Shown: positions 1 to 10,590 of the stretch, one piece after another | Numbering within the stretch: position 1 is the first letter of the stretch | Layout of the letters: the number at the start of each line of letters is the position of its first letter | NCBI GenBank assembly: GCA_027924585.1 | Contig: BSBM01000386.1 | Span: forward strand, 8,076,501-8,140,500 | Length of the DNA: 64,000 bases | From: Larix kaempferi | Lineage: Eukaryota; Streptophyta; Pinopsida; Pinales; Pinaceae | Direction: 5' to 3' | Made by a program: the position numbers and the translations under genes | The notes under the pieces: model-generated | Told to the model about the DNA's origin: nothing | The model's database searches: none | Seen by the model: only the letters and a program-made list of their open reading frames with translations

Positions 1-1133
1 AAGGAGGAGCAACGGACCAGAGCATTGAAGGCGAAGGACAAGCGCCCATACCCACAATCTGCGCCGAAAGTCAAGGAGCCTGCAGGAACCGACGACATGA
101 CTACAAGCGGCGCCTACAGTACACCTAGCCATGTGCGTGGTTAGGGTTTTTGGGAATCACTGTTGGGAAAGGCCCACAGTTTTGTAAAGGTGTGACCGTC
201 ATGGCCACCTATATATATGTATACATGATAAGAAGAAGAGTTAGATACTTTTGGGATAGTTAGATGGTTAGAGTGTTCGATAGTCAGTCTCAAGGATAGA
301 TCCTGTGTTGATTATCCTTTGCTATGTTTTCTACCGAGTGTGTAGAACTAGAGTAAGAATCGGATAGCCGAGGAGCTAATCCCTGAGTTGCCAGACAGTC
401 TGAGTTGACGTCTGTGCCTTTGTAATCTCTGTAGAGAAGAGACTAGACTGAGAGAAGGGCTCCCAGCTGTGTGCGTGGAGTTTCCTGGAAGAATCTAAGG
501 CTGCAGCTGTGTGCGCAGCATGTTGTATAACTCTATCATTTTCTGGTTAATATAACACTCCCGAGGACGTGGCTTCCCTCGAGGAGGTGAACTTTGCATA
601 TTTCTTCTTGTTATAATGTTTGCATGAATGATTAACTGTTTAAGTTCATTACCTGTGTATACAAGACTCGTGCATTATCTTTGTGATTGAGTAAGTGAGT
701 TTGGGAAGGACCCTTGATAGCTATAAGTGTTTTGACTGAAGAAGTGGTGGAGCACTGTCGCGGCAGCGATCGAGGAATGCGATACTGCGCTGGGTGCGCA
801 GGGCGAAGAGGTACTTAACGCGTCGACGCAAGGAATACTTGCCTTCTGCGCCAGAGAGGAGACTTGCGCAGCGGACCTGCTGTGGAAGGAAGCCGCGCAG
901 TTGCGCCGAGGGGCCTGCGGGAAAGTCGGACCACCGACATCTGAGGAACCGGAAGAGAAAGAACAATCTCCGCGTCACCAAGGTTAAGGAAATCTGATTC
1001 CTTAACCCCCCCATAGCCACTTCGGGTGAGACCTCGAGCTGCTGCGCAGCTCGTTGCCGAGAGGGCCAGTGCACCAAGGGGTTTGTTGCTGCGCTTCATT
1101 AAAACCCGGGTCTGCCCAAGAAAGCAGCCAACA
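1..1133 (+). repeat. 5' LTR of element A (first 300 bp missing)
   Basis: Base 1 corresponds to base 301 of the 3' LTR (11761) and the match runs without gaps to the CCAACA end at 1133, where the primer-binding site begins. It contains a TATA-like stretch at 210-218. Short open frames inside the LTR (for example 721-1077, minus) also occur in the 3' copy and show no protein character. Confidence 0.95.
210..218 (+). promoter_or_regulatory. Candidate TATA box of element A LTR promoter
   Basis: TATATATAT follows ggccacc; the same sequence is at 11970-11978 in the 3' LTR. An AT-dinucleotide run occupies the corresponding place in element C LTRs. U3-R-U5 limits cannot be set from sequence alone. 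Confidence 0.4.
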
Positions 1134-1345
1134 AATGGTTCCGTTGCCTTGCGACTTACTGTTGTGAGACTTGTTATTCCGGCGACGCGCGAGATCGAGG
1201 ACAACAAATGGTTTCGTTGCCTTGCGACTTACTGTTGTGAGACTTGTTATTCCGGCGACGCGCGAGATCGAGGAGAACAAATGGTTCCGTTGTCTTGCGA
1301 CTTGCTGCTGTGACTTATTATTTCCGCGACGTCTGAGATTGTTGC
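1134..1345 (+). repeat. Primer-binding site of element A, present three times in a 73-bp tandem repeat
   Basis: Two bases after the LTR comes TGGTTCCGTTGCC (1136-1148), which as I recall it is complementary to the 3' end (with CCA) of plant tRNA-Glu. The sequence starting aacaaatggtt recurs with TGG at 1209 and 1282, a period of exactly 73 bp; copies 2 and 3 have one change each in the 13-mer. The rest of the unit is also repeated and the third copy decays near 1345. Every copy is preceded by ACA, so each could define an LTR end in CA. Element C shows the same arrangement. The remainder of the leader to 1393 holds nothing recognisable. Confidence 0.75.
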
Positions 1346-1393
1346 TGAAGCCAGCACAAGGTTCTGCTACACTGAGACTTGCTTAGTTAACAA

Positions 1394-1879
1394 ATGTGTT
1401 ACTGGAATCCTACAGCTAAAGAAATTGGAGACTGGTTTGATTTAAAGGCTAAAGAGTTCGCTGAACAAGAAAATAGAAGTTCTACGCTCCAAATAGAAGA
1501 CTGGTTGCAGAAGTATATTTATACTGACCTTCACGAAATTTTCTTTGTTACATTCGCACTGGAGTTGCACGCTTGGATAGCCAAGTTAGCAGACTCTAGA
1601 CCTACTGTGCATATTGATCGACCCGTCGCTTGGACGCCTGAGCTAGTCAGTATTGTGAAGCAGATAGACAATCCTGTGTCCCGCGCAGTAGACTTTTGGT
1701 TGGATAGTCTACTGAAAGGTTTCATCACCGAGTTTGCAGTAGATACAAGAAAGAGTTTCAGTGAAGCTGAGAGGAATTTCTTCCAATTACACAGAGGTAA
1801 GTTCTTAAATTCTCTGAACTTATGGATTAAAATGCTTCTGTATGAAAAAGGAAAGCTATGTATTACTTCTGATGAATAG
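1394..1879 (+). CDS. ORF1, small protein upstream of gag (161 aa), unknown function
   Basis: An intact 161-codon frame begins at the first good ATG of the internal region and ends 12 nt before the gag ATG. I do not recognise the family. The protein is mixed charge, without a signal peptide, membrane segment or zinc motif; W and aromatic residues are frequent. It is not a chance frame: element C carries a clearly related, decayed copy at 17124-17600 with a shared N-terminal WNP motif, a W-LQ(K/R)-I-T-LHE block and an N-(P/H)-(V/I)-SRAV-F block. Additional ORFs ahead of gag are known from Tat-type elements. It may be translated from the genomic RNA with gag downstream by reinitiation, an inference from the 12-nt gap. 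Confidence 0.7.
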   Translation: MCYWNPTAKEIGDWFDLKAKEFAEQENRSSTLQIEDWLQKYIYTDLHEIFFVTFALELHAWIAKLADSRPTVHIDRPVAWTPELVSIVKQIDNPVSRAVDFWLDSLLKGFITEFAVDTRKSFSEAERNFFQLHRGKFLNSLNLWIKMLLYEKGKLCITSDE

Positions 1880-1891
1880 CATAGACAAGTA

Positions 1892-3154
1892 ATGTCCGTA
1901 GATTCTGATAGTGATCCTGAACTTATTGGTTGCACTCGTAGTGGAAAACGATATAAAGTAGGCCTTGACCAATATTCTTTTGAGTCTAGCCCAGAAGATA
2001 GCCAAGTCCCTAGAGCAAGCCATATAGAAAGACAAGGGAGTGCTCATATCCCTTATCACCCCTTTACACCGCAAAAACCAGACGGAGCTCAGTACAACCC
2101 CGCAGTAACATCTTCTAGTAGCCCACACGGTACTTCTAGTACCTCAGAACCACCTTTATTTAACCAGCCCAGAAGCACTGCTACAGCAGCCTCACCTCAA
2201 CCTAGCACAAGAAGGATGGGTGATGACATGAAGCTACCAACTTTTAGAGGAACAGGGATAGAAGACCCTGAGCAGCACTGGTTCTTATGTGAAGCCATTT
2301 GGACAATTAATCAAATTAATGATGATGCTGTTAAACTGGTTCAGTTAGCAACCACACTAAGAGAAAGAGCCTTAACTTGGTTCATGAAATACTCAGCAGC
2401 ACATAATAGAACGCTTGCTGATGTAAGAAATGCCATGATTCAGGAATTTAAGAAACCTAAATCAGAATCACAGTGTATAACAGAGCTCAAAGACATCAAA
2501 CAGTTACCTACAGAATCAGTATGGGACTTTGACCAGAAGTTCAAAGCCCTGATAGATCAAGTAAGCTTTGAGTTTGCACCACAGCAGCATAAGGAATGGT
2601 TCATTGCTGCACTACTTCCACACATTAGACTTCCTCTTATACAACAGAATCTCACAACTCAGGAACAAGCTCTAGAGATGGCTATGAAACTAGAAGCTTC
2701 ACCAATTGCTGGAACAAGCAACGATGTTGCGCAGTTGCAGAACCAATTAGCAAACTTAACCTTGCAAGTGCATGATATTAAGAAAGGCAAGGATGTTAAG
2801 GAAGAAATATGGTGTACAAAATGTAAAGCCCAAGGTCATTCAAAGGACCATTGCCCTGTTTTCATAGACTATATTGCAACTGGAGCACCTAACCCTTTAC
2901 CACAGGCACAAGGGCCTTGGTGTGAAATCTGTAGAACTAGAGGTCATAGACCACAAGAATGTCACTTACTTCAGAAATACGTACAAACTCCAAAGAATCT
3001 ATATTGTAATTTCTGTAAATCAGTAGGTCATGATGAGAACAATTGTAGAGCATATGATCTTATGATAGAAAGAAAGCATGATGTTTATATGGTACAAGCA
3101 GAGACACAAGGACCCACAGCAGGTCCACCGTATGACCAAACTCGTGACGCCTGA
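1892..3154 (+). CDS. gag: Gag, element A (capsid and nucleocapsid), ended by an in-frame TGA
   Basis: 420 codons. The N-terminal 100 residues are polar and low complexity. Residues about 108-270 form the retrotransposon gag/capsid region (FRGTGIEDPEQHWF, then LTWFMKY and the KKPKSESQCITELKDIKQ block). Three CX2CX4HX4C zinc knuckles follow at about residues 308, 344 and 372. Gag would form the particle and bind genomic RNA. The frame stops at TGA 3152-3154, but the same frame continues at once with an RG-rich stretch and two more knuckles (about 443 and 463), so the stop falls inside nucleocapsid. Element C has no stop at this point. I read it as a nonsense mutation, probably CGA to TGA; programmed readthrough is the alternative. 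Confidence 0.9.
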   Translation: MSVDSDSDPELIGCTRSGKRYKVGLDQYSFESSPEDSQVPRASHIERQGSAHIPYHPFTPQKPDGAQYNPAVTSSSSPHGTSSTSEPPLFNQPRSTATAASPQPSTRRMGDDMKLPTFRGTGIEDPEQHWFLCEAIWTINQINDDAVKLVQLATTLRERALTWFMKYSAAHNRTLADVRNAMIQEFKKPKSESQCITELKDIKQLPTESVWDFDQKFKALIDQVSFEFAPQQHKEWFIAALLPHIRLPLIQQNLTTQEQALEMAMKLEASPIAGTSNDVAQLQNQLANLTLQVHDIKKGKDVKEEIWCTKCKAQGHSKDHCPVFIDYIATGAPNPLPQAQGPWCEICRTRGHRPQECHLLQKYVQTPKNLYCNFCKSVGHDENNCRAYDLMIERKHDVYMVQAETQGPTAGPPYDQTRDA

Positions 3155-4372
3155 GCAGGAAATTACAGGGGACGCGGACGCACAACAAATTTTGGTCGCG
3201 GAAGAGGACAGATCACTTGTTATAATTGCGGAGCACAAGGTCATTTTGCCAGGGATTGCCAAAATCCTACAACCATCTGCAGGTATTGTAAATCTTCTGA
3301 CCATATCATTGAAGAATGCCCTCAGTTACAGGCTAAAATGCAAGCAAAGACCCCACAGGTCAATCAGAATATTCAGTTGATTGGAGCAGAAAAAAGAGAA
3401 CCAGACCCTACAGTTAATATAGTGACACGCAGTGGAGCAACCACTGGTGCGCAAGAGATGGGAATGGGAAAGCAAGCGACGCAATGGGTGCGCCGCGCTA
3501 ATATTAAACCAGCCCCACTTAACCTGCAGAAGCAAAAAGAAGCATTCAAGCAAGCTCAAGAGTATTTCTCAGACCCGAGAGCTTCAAGTTTTGCCGCAAT
3601 TCCGCAGACCAATATTAGATCGCAAGTGCTAAGACAAGACAACCTGGTACAAGAACAGGCCACTACAGCTGGAAGGCCTGACGAGGAGCATGCACTAGGC
3701 AGTGTTCATGCGTTCCTCCGACAATGTTTAAAATTGTTGCGCAATGAAAAGGAAACTCTAGAACTCCAACACCTGTTGGATCAGTGCCAACAGTCTGCTT
3801 CGACAAACACACCGCAGTGTGCTGTTCACCAGATTAGGAGTCACATTAGAACTGGAAAAGAGATGAGGCTCACAGCGCAGATTGGAGCATTTGAAATGGA
3901 CGAAGTCATGTTAGATCTGGGTTCAGAAGCCAATGTTCTCACCATGCAGACATGGGAACAGATGGGAAGCCCTCAGCTTACAAGATCCCCTATCCAGCTA
4001 AGACTCGCGAATCAGCAACGAGTCTCTCCATTGGGCAGATTACCCAACGTACCTATTGATATTGAAGGAGTAAGAAGCTCTGCAGATTTTGAAGTAATCA
4101 AAATCCTGGATGATAGTAGACCTTACCCAACACTTTTAGGTATAGACTGGGCATTTGATAATTTGGCTGTCATCAACTTGAAGAAAAGACAGATGACCTT
4201 TGAGGATGACCAGATTAGGGTCATTGCACCGCTTGATCCTATTCAAGGACCAAGGTATATAGAACCCATTCGGGCAGAAGAAGAAGTGCGCCACATGGAA
4301 AGTTTGTATCAGATGACTGCTAATCAGAGTGACTATGTTAATCCTACAGCAGATGGCCATATCAGCTGGTGA
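3155..4372 (+). pseudogene. pol: Nucleocapsid tail and aspartic protease, element A, in gag frame between two stops
   Basis: This continues the gag frame without a shift; the first ATG is at 3338. The first part supplies knuckles four and five of nucleocapsid. The protease lies near the end: its catalytic Asp (3914-3916) is in LDLGSEANVL, the plant variant of D(T/S)G, and LLGIDW (about 4135-4152) is the conserved C-terminal block. Protease would cleave the Gag-Pol polyprotein inside the particle. The frame ends at TGA 4370-4372 in W-stop-CDSSC, where element C has Arg (AGA), so this is a point mutation and not the end of a gene. The frame resumes directly as RT. Confidence 0.85.
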
Positions 4373-4408
4373 TGCGATAGTTCATGCACATCAGAATCCG
4401 ATGCAGGA

Positions 4409-7400
4409 TTGGAAAACTGGCAGAATCGCTTACATGAGGTCTCCACAAGACGTTGCGCCATGATGACTAAATCCATTCGATGGATTGGCACAGAATTAAC
4501 TGACACTCCAATTTTTGATGGTTTAACTGAAGTAACTAAATTCATACATGAATATGAACAAAAGCTTCCAGAACAGCAGCGTATACAGGCACTGGATGTA
4601 GCATTGCGCGCCACACCCGCAAGATGGTGGGTTGCGCATAAGGAGAATATTCATACATGGCAAGACTGTCGCAGATTGATACTGCGCAGATTTCAGGACA
4701 CCACGGCCGGAACCCTACGCAAATACGAGGGACAGAGTGACCCCAGGTCACACATTGAAGCATGTATTCAGCAATGGTCAGATATTCCGGAAGATGAATG
4801 GGTTCACCTATTCATCCACACATTGGATACAGTTCCAAGGAATTGGTATACTGAAACAGAATTGCGCAAAGGCACTATCAGTTGGCCTCTTACGATAGAA
4901 AGCTTTCAACTTACCTTCAGCTTTGAGTCAGAACATCCAAGCATCGATCAGGCTTTGAAGTATATTAAAAAGAAGATATTTGAACAATGCCCGTTATCAG
5001 AATATTCCCAGCCAGATTGGGCTGTCCAGATAGAACATGCCCTGGAATGCTATAACTTCACCGCTGAAGATGAGGAGGACGATCCTCGCAACATCAATAT
5101 CCCGGAATCAGAAGGGACGCGCAATATTGAAGGTCCTGAGCTTGATATTCCTGCCATCACAGAACACATCAAGCTCAAGAAGATTAACATTGGTACAGAA
5201 GCTGAACCAAAGTTTGCTTCTATAGGAGATTATTGGGATGATGAAACTGTTGGACATGTTTCAGAATTATTGCGTGACTACCAGGATATCTTTCCTACCA
5301 GGTTCACAGAAATGAAAGGCATCCTAGGAAACTTAGGAGTGATGCGCATACCTCTGAAACCAGATGCCAAGCCAGTCAAGCAGCGCCCATACAGGTTGAA
5401 CCCGCGCTATAAAGAAAAAGTCAAAGAAGAAATTGATAAAATGCTCGCAGCAGGTATTATTGAACCAGTAGAGGAAAGCGATTGGATTAGTCCTATGGTG
5501 GTCGAAGAAAAGAAAACGAAAGGTGAAATAAGAATCTGTGTCGACTTGCGAAAACTCAATGATGCATCAGCACACGATCCATTTCCCACTCCTTTCACAG
5601 ATGAAGTACTTGATAATGTTGGAGGACAAGAGGCTTACTCTTTCACTGATGGTTTTTCGGGATATCATCAGATCAGAATCCATCCGGACGACCGCCACAA
5701 GACTACTTTTGCAACTGAATGGGGCTCATTCCAGTATACGGTAATGCCCTTTGGTCTTAAAAACGCACCTGCTATCTTCTCTAGAGTTGTTGTTGCTGTT
5801 TTTAAAGAATTCATTCACAAGTTTTTAGAAGTCTATTTTGATGACTGGACTGTATTTGGCCTATTAAAGAACCATATTGCAAATCTGCGCATGATGTTAG
5901 AAAAATGTAGACAGCATCAGATTTCCCTTAACTTGAAAAAATGTATATTTTGTGCACCCTTTGGTATTTTGTTGGGACATATTGTATGCAGACAAGGACT
6001 CCTGATGGATCCTGCGAAGGTTGCCATCATTGCTAATTTACCTGCGCCCAACTCAGTTAAGCAATTGCGCACTACATTGGGACATACAGGATACTACAGA
6101 AAATTCATCAAAGGATATGCAAGGATCACAGCGCCTATGGAAAGATTGCTGAAAAAGGATTCGAAGTTCCAATGGACAGAAGAATGCCAACAGAGCTTGG
6201 ACACACTTAAAGAAAAGATGATCACAACGCCTATTCTAGTTTTCCCGGACTGGAGAAAACCTTTTCATGTTCATGTTGATGCTTCTTCCATAGCATTGGG
6301 GATTGTGCTTACACAGTCTGGAGAAGGAAGTATTGACCACCCGATTGCTTGCTCCAGCAGAAAGCTATCTACAGCTGAGAGAAACTACACCACTACCGAA
6401 AGGGAAGGACTAGCTATGGTGTATGCCCTACAAAAATTCAGACACTACCTGTTAGGCGCTCATTTTAAAATGTATACTGACCATTCTGCTTTGAAATATT
6501 TGGTCAATAAACCAGTGTTAGGAGGTAGAATTTGCAGATGGCTACTGCTCTTTCAGGAATATGATTTCGAGGTTATTGTAAAGCCAGGCAGATTGAATGC
6601 AGGGCCTGACCATCTATCCAGGATAGAGTCAGGAGAGGAACCTACAAGTCTGGAGGACAATCTGCCTGACGCACAGTTGTTTTCTATTCAAGCAGCAGAC
6701 GAATATTATTCTGATATTCTTGAGTTTCTCACTACCGGGCAAGCGCCGGCTGAGTTTACAATCCAGCAGAAGAAGCAACTTGTTGTCAGAGCCGCAGACT
6801 TCACTTTGATAGCAGGCCAGCTTTATAAGTTGGGCCCTGACGAAGTTTTGCGCAGATGTATCTTACCACATGAAAAGAGCTCTATCATCGCAGAAGCGCA
6901 TTCAGGTACCGCAGGAGGTCATTTCGCAGGAAAGCCGACTGCGCAAAAGATATTAGCCGTAGGTCTTTGGTGGCCGACATTGCACAAGGATACTAAGGCG
7001 TTCTGTAAATGTTGTGATGTGTGCCAGCGAACAGGAAAACCTTCGAGGAGAAATGAAATGCCACTAAGACCCCAGATCACACTGCGTGCTTTTGATAAAT
7101 GGGCCATTGACTTTGTAGGACCTATTAACCCACCAGGAAAAAGAACTGGCGCAAGATACATCATTACAGCTACTGAATACCTCACCAGATGGGCTGAGGC
7201 GAAGCCAGTTAAGAACTGCGACGCTGCTACGGCCGCACAGTTCATTTTCGAAAATATTATCACTAGATTTGGATGTCCAGTGATTCTCATGAGTGATCAG
7301 GGTACACATTTCCTCAATGAGACTATAGAAGCCCTTACTGAAGAATTCCAAATTAGTCACCATAAGAGTACACCCTACCACCCTCAAGCTAATGGTACAG

Positions 7401-7609
7401 TGGAGGCATTCAATAAAATTCTTGAGAATGCCCTGACGAAGATCTGTAATCAACAAAGAGATGATTGGGACCTTAGAGTCACAGCTGTACTATGGGCTTA
7501 CAGAACCACTTGCAAGAAACTAACAGGCCACACACCTTTCAGTTTGGTGTATGGACAAGAAGCAGTTATGCCCATGGAATACATTGTTCCCAGTCTTAGA
7601 ATTGCGTAA
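4409..7609 (+). CDS. pol: Reverse transcriptase, RNase H and integrase, element A
   Basis: 1066 codons in the same frame as gag and protease; coding character begins at 4373 without ATG. A linker of about 250 residues precedes RT. RT shows the TDGFSGYHQ block and the catalytic YFDD at 5834-5845. The gypsy RNase H follows (VDASS, then TEREG, then [10 protein letters not shown]). Integrase has an HHCC zinc finger (H and H near 6900-6920, then CKCCDVC near 7005-7025) and a DDE core: Asp 7109-7111, Asp 7295-7297, Glu 7403-7405, the last two 35 residues apart as is classical. The frame ends at TAA 7607-7609 inside the integrase C-terminus, where element C reads Ala. This is therefore a nonsense mutation near the end of an otherwise intact pol. 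Confidence 0.93.
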   Translation: MENWQNRLHEVSTRRCAMMTKSIRWIGTELTDTPIFDGLTEVTKFIHEYEQKLPEQQRIQALDVALRATPARWWVAHKENIHTWQDCRRLILRRFQDTTAGTLRKYEGQSDPRSHIEACIQQWSDIPEDEWVHLFIHTLDTVPRNWYTETELRKGTISWPLTIESFQLTFSFESEHPSIDQALKYIKKKIFEQCPLSEYSQPDWAVQIEHALECYNFTAEDEEDDPRNINIPESEGTRNIEGPELDIPAITEHIKLKKINIGTEAEPKFASIGDYWDDETVGHVSELLRDYQDIFPTRFTEMKGILGNLGVMRIPLKPDAKPVKQRPYRLNPRYKEKVKEEIDKMLAAGIIEPVEESDWISPMVVEEKKTKGEIRICVDLRKLNDASAHDPFPTPFTDEVLDNVGGQEAYSFTDGFSGYHQIRIHPDDRHKTTFATEWGSFQYTVMPFGLKNAPAIFSRVVVAVFKEFIHKFLEVYFDDWTVFGLLKNHIANLRMMLEKCRQHQISLNLKKCIFCAPFGILLGHIVCRQGLLMDPAKVAIIANLPAPNSVKQLRTTLGHTGYYRKFIKGYARITAPMERLLKKDSKFQWTEECQQSLDTLKEKMITTPILVFPDWRKPFHVHVDASSIALGIVLTQSGEGSIDHPIACSSRKLSTAERNYTTTEREGLAMVYALQKFRHYLLGAHFKMYTDHSALKYLVNKPVLGGRICRWLLLFQEYDFEVIVKPGRLNAGPDHLSRIESGEEPTSLEDNLPDAQLFSIQAADEYYSDILEFLTTGQAPAEFTIQQKKQLVVRAADFTLIAGQLYKLGPDEVLRRCILPHEKSSIIAEAHSGTAGGHFAGKPTAQKILAVGLWWPTLHKDTKAFCKCCDVCQRTGKPSRRNEMPLRPQITLRAFDKWAIDFVGPINPPGKRTGARYIITATEYLTRWAEAKPVKNCDAATAAQFIFENIITRFGCPVILMSDQGTHFLNETIEALTEEFQISHHKSTPYHPQANGTVEAFNKILENALTKICNQQRDDWDLRVTAVLWAYRTTCKKLTGHTPFSLVYGQEAVMPMEYIVPSLRIA

Positions 7610-7975
7610 ATTACAGAAATGGCAGATCCTGATACTATGAGCGCAAGACTCTCACAACTGCTTGCCTTAGAAGAAGACAGACTCTTAGCCGGATTCCATC
7701 AACAGGTACAGAAGGCAAGACAGAAAGCTTGGCATGACAGGCATATTAAGAATAAAGTCTTTCAGGAACGAGACTTGGTACTCCTCTATGACAGTAAATT
7801 TACCAAGTTCCCAGGCAAGTTTCGTGTACATTGGTTAGGCCCTTTTCAGGTGACGAAGATAACTGAAGGAGGAGCAGTTCAGCTTGCAAAGCTTGATGGA
7901 GAATTACTACCTACAATGATCAACGGGAGTCGGCTCAAGCTTTATCGCGACGGCCACTCCGCTCTGTCGACCTAA
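7610..7975 (+). pseudogene. pol: Integrase C-terminal domain, element A, cut off by TAA
   Basis: The pol frame continues after the TAA for 121 codons. It contains DLVLLYD and a WLGP-F block with GGAVQL and NGSRLKLYR, the GPY/F-type C-terminal domain of gypsy integrases. There is no chromodomain, in keeping with the non-chromovirus branch. The region matches element C at about 52180-52554 closely, where it is joined to the core without a stop. The natural polyprotein end is the TAA at 7973-7975. Confidence 0.8.
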
Positions 7976-8724
7976 TATATTGCTAAAAAGATGCAGATGC
8001 CCAGTGTAGTTGAAAGAGGCACCGCATTCAGTCTACACGGAAGTTGCGAGACACTCAGTCTCCGGCTTCCTGCGCAGTTCCTAGAAGCACCCGCGCATGT
8101 CTAAAGTTTGGCTGGAGCGAACATAGTTGCGCTCTTGCGAAGCTTCTCCCCGGACCGTTGAACTATCGCTCTTGCGGAGTTCCCTTTGATAGTTTGCCGC
8201 TTGAAAAAGTTTTGTTGTGGACCCCTATAGGCACAGTTCCCTAAGTTGAAATGACCCGCCGAAAATTTTGAAATACAGCAGTTATGTAGCCGCGTCTGAA
8301 TAAATGAAGGATAAGTCCGCTATTTAAGTCTAGCCGCTCTGACGGATTCGGCTTGATCTCCGAAAGATTTGCATTTAACTCAGGTGCCGAAAGCATTAGC
8401 TTCTCCCGGAAGGCTGTCAGAGCCCGTCAATCACAATAAATGCACCACTGCGGCGAGGAGGATAGCGTGTTGTCAACTCATGTATAGCCACCTATAGCTA
8501 CGTAACCCCACTTGGTCGCATTTACTATCACCTCTGGCTATAAATACCTTACACTTGTATAATTTTTGGGTTACTTTCCTCGAATTGCTATCTTGTTTAA
8601 GAATCCAAGTTATTGTTTTTAGAGCCGAGTTGTGCAGAGTATTTTCCCTTGTTTTCAGCGTCCATATCCTACGCAGGTTCGCCATTTGCTGTCCAAAGTT
8701 TTTTTTTGTTCCCTACATCGGCTC
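7976..8724 (+). other. Spacer between pol and the third ORF, possible subgenomic splice acceptor
   Basis: No protein-like frame is seen in 749 bp; the open frame 8044-8244 has no counterpart in element C. Near the end a pyrimidine-rich run leads to gttttcag at about 8649-8658, a good 3' splice-site candidate lying some 70 nt before the ORF3 ATG. Env-like third ORFs of plant gypsy elements are thought to be made from spliced RNA, so an acceptor here would make sense, but that is inference. Confidence 0.4.
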
Positions 8725-9897
8725 ATGACGGAGAACCTGTCGACTGAAGAAGTTGTTCGTCAATTCCTGCATCGAGGCTTAGATTTCGGCATGACTACTC
8801 CGGTCACGGCTTCGACTTATGTACACCCTGGTTATCAGGATCCCAGATAGTCTCCAGCTACAAGAGCGTCTCCATCGCAGCCAGAAGAACCTGTTCCAGA
8901 GCCGTTGGCCACCATGGTGAACTATATTCCGCCGCGTCCAGATGATGCGCCAGAAGTACAGATCCCGAAGAATGCAAAGTATCCCATTCCGTTACCGCCA
9001 CTACCGGCTAGTGTGCGGGTAGAAGGGCAACTGTTGGGACACATTCCATTGGTCAAATTCTCTGATTTCAATCTGGGAGACTATAAAACGTATCCCCAGT
9101 TTGCGCCAGATCGATATCTGATGATAGTTCACAATCCCATCCGAAAGGTCGATGAATTTACCCCAAGGGGATTTGCAGCAAACTTGGAGAAGCCAGGTTT
9201 GTTGAATTTGTTGAAGCTACCGCACTTTGGGCGTAGCAACGAAGTCAATGCAGTTGTTAAGACGCTGCTTTCATGTGTTCATGGAGGTTACCTTTGGCTC
9301 GGGAGGCCAATTGATCTAAATGTTGATTTGATTCACCGCATCACCGGTCTATCTAAGGCTGGTAAGGATCCCAATATTCACTTTGTGGGAAAGGACAAAG
9401 ACAAAAAATTGGCTGCACAGCTGGTGCAGAAATATAACTTGACAAGAGGAGGTCGGGCTTATGACCTCACTACAGTAGAAGATGAGGCACTTCGATTTAC
9501 AGGAAGTCTACTTGCAGGCAGACTTCTCACAAAGTTCCGACCAAAGGAAGTTACTGGAGCTGTCGTGGAGCTCGCCATCGCAGCTGCGGAGGGAGAGCAG
9601 TATAACTGGTCTCTCTTCCTACTGAATTCTTTCTTGGCTGATTGCCTGAATGTGCAGGACAACGCAGCCCAATCATTCCATTTTTCTTGGCTTCTAATTT
9701 TATGCGCTCTCGTTGGGTGGAAGGAGCCCCCGAATACTCAGTTCCTTCCGCGCCGCGCAGGAGAGGTTGCCGGCATGCGCTACATCAACCTCTGGGATTC
9801 TCCCAATCCCGCGAAGCGCAAGATGAATCGCGCTGTATTTTGTGAATACTACTATCTCCTCAGAGATACTATTCAAGAAATGCCAAGGCTGAGCTAG
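8725..9897 (+). pseudogene. ORF3 N-terminal and globular domain, element A (two in-frame TAG)
   Basis: The frame starts at ATG 8725, meets TAG at 8848-8850 and TAG at 9895-9897, and reads on after each. From 8905 there is a 330-codon stretch: a Pro-rich start (YIPPRP), a conserved block around GLLNLLKLPHFGRS and LLSCVHGGYLWLGRPID, then YNWSLFLLNSFLADC and FHFSWLLILCALVGWKEP. Element C keeps the same blocks at 53343-54250. The position matches the env-like or extra ORF of Athila/Tat elements, but I see no signal peptide and no convincing membrane anchor, so an envelope role is not supported. The fold may be related to plant retroelement mobile-domain proteins; this is a guess from layout. Confidence 0.7.
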
Positions 9898-10590
9898 GAG
9901 ACAGCCACATTATATGAAGGAAAGTTGGCTTTTACTGCCGACATACATCAACTTTACCTCCGCCCTTGCGGCATTCCAGATGAATGGGCGCTAGGCCTTT
10001 ACAGGATGACTACCGAGGATGTTGAAGAAACCATCAAGTCTTGGTCGGATGAGTGGAGGGAGGCCGCCGATCTCGCATCCGCGCTTCCAACCGCCGCTAC
10101 GAAAGAAAAGGATAAGGGTAAGGAAGCCCATGAGCAAAGAAGTGATGAAGGCTCGACAGAGCCAGCAACCAAGAAACAAAAGGTGTCGCATCCCGCTGAG
10201 GCTATTCCCTCGGGGATCGACCAGTACCTACACGAGCAATTTTGCGAGCTGCGCAATGTGCACGCTCACCTCAGAAGTGCTTTAGATTTGCAGTTCGTAG
10301 AATTGAAAGGTCTCGCAGGAAGAGTTGCGCAGACCCATGCGTCAGCATCTACTTCGCAGGCGCCACAAGAAATTCCAAGTGCCGAGCGAGTTGAAGAACT
10401 CATAGAAAGGCATACTGTCGTGCATATTCCACCTACCAGCATGACATTTCCAGATCCGCTAGCTGCACTACAGGTAAGCGCCGTTGGGCCCGTTGAAATC
10501 AATTTGTCTCTAATTCCTATAGAGACTCTACAGCTCGTGCATGAGAAAGTTTCTCTTGAGTTGAGAGCTAGAGAGCTCTCTACATTTTAG
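9898..10590 (+). pseudogene. ORF3 middle part, element A
   Basis: Same frame as the preceding domain, open from 9898 to TAG 10588-10590. It begins with LAFTADIHQLYLRPCGIPDEW, then an acidic and Lys-rich linker with a basic KKQK cluster (about 10170-10190, a possible nuclear localisation signal), then a Ser/Ala-rich stretch and IEINLSLIPIETLQLVHEKV-like sequence (about 10490-10550). The last block has a counterpart in element C near 55010-55090 (DINVGMLPIERLHDLH). No enzyme motif is seen. A TTG, not an ATG, stands where an isolated frame would start, which supports it being a continuation of the same protein. Confidence 0.6.

Noticed and set aside
721-1313. Open frames in the LTR and leader of A, repeated at 12481-13017
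   Set aside because: They lie within LTR or PBS repeats, overlap on both strands and have no counterpart in element C.
1892-7975. Programmed stop-codon readthrough at all three stops of the gag-pol frame in A
   Set aside because: Two of the three stops are sense codons in element C and the stops lie inside domains, not between functional units; mutation is simpler.
8044-8244. 66-codon frame between pol and ORF3 of A
   Set aside because: Not conserved in element C and without known motif.
8905-9897. Envelope protein in the third ORF
   Set aside because: Place in the element suggests it, but there is no signal peptide, no fusion peptide and only one short hydrophobic run.
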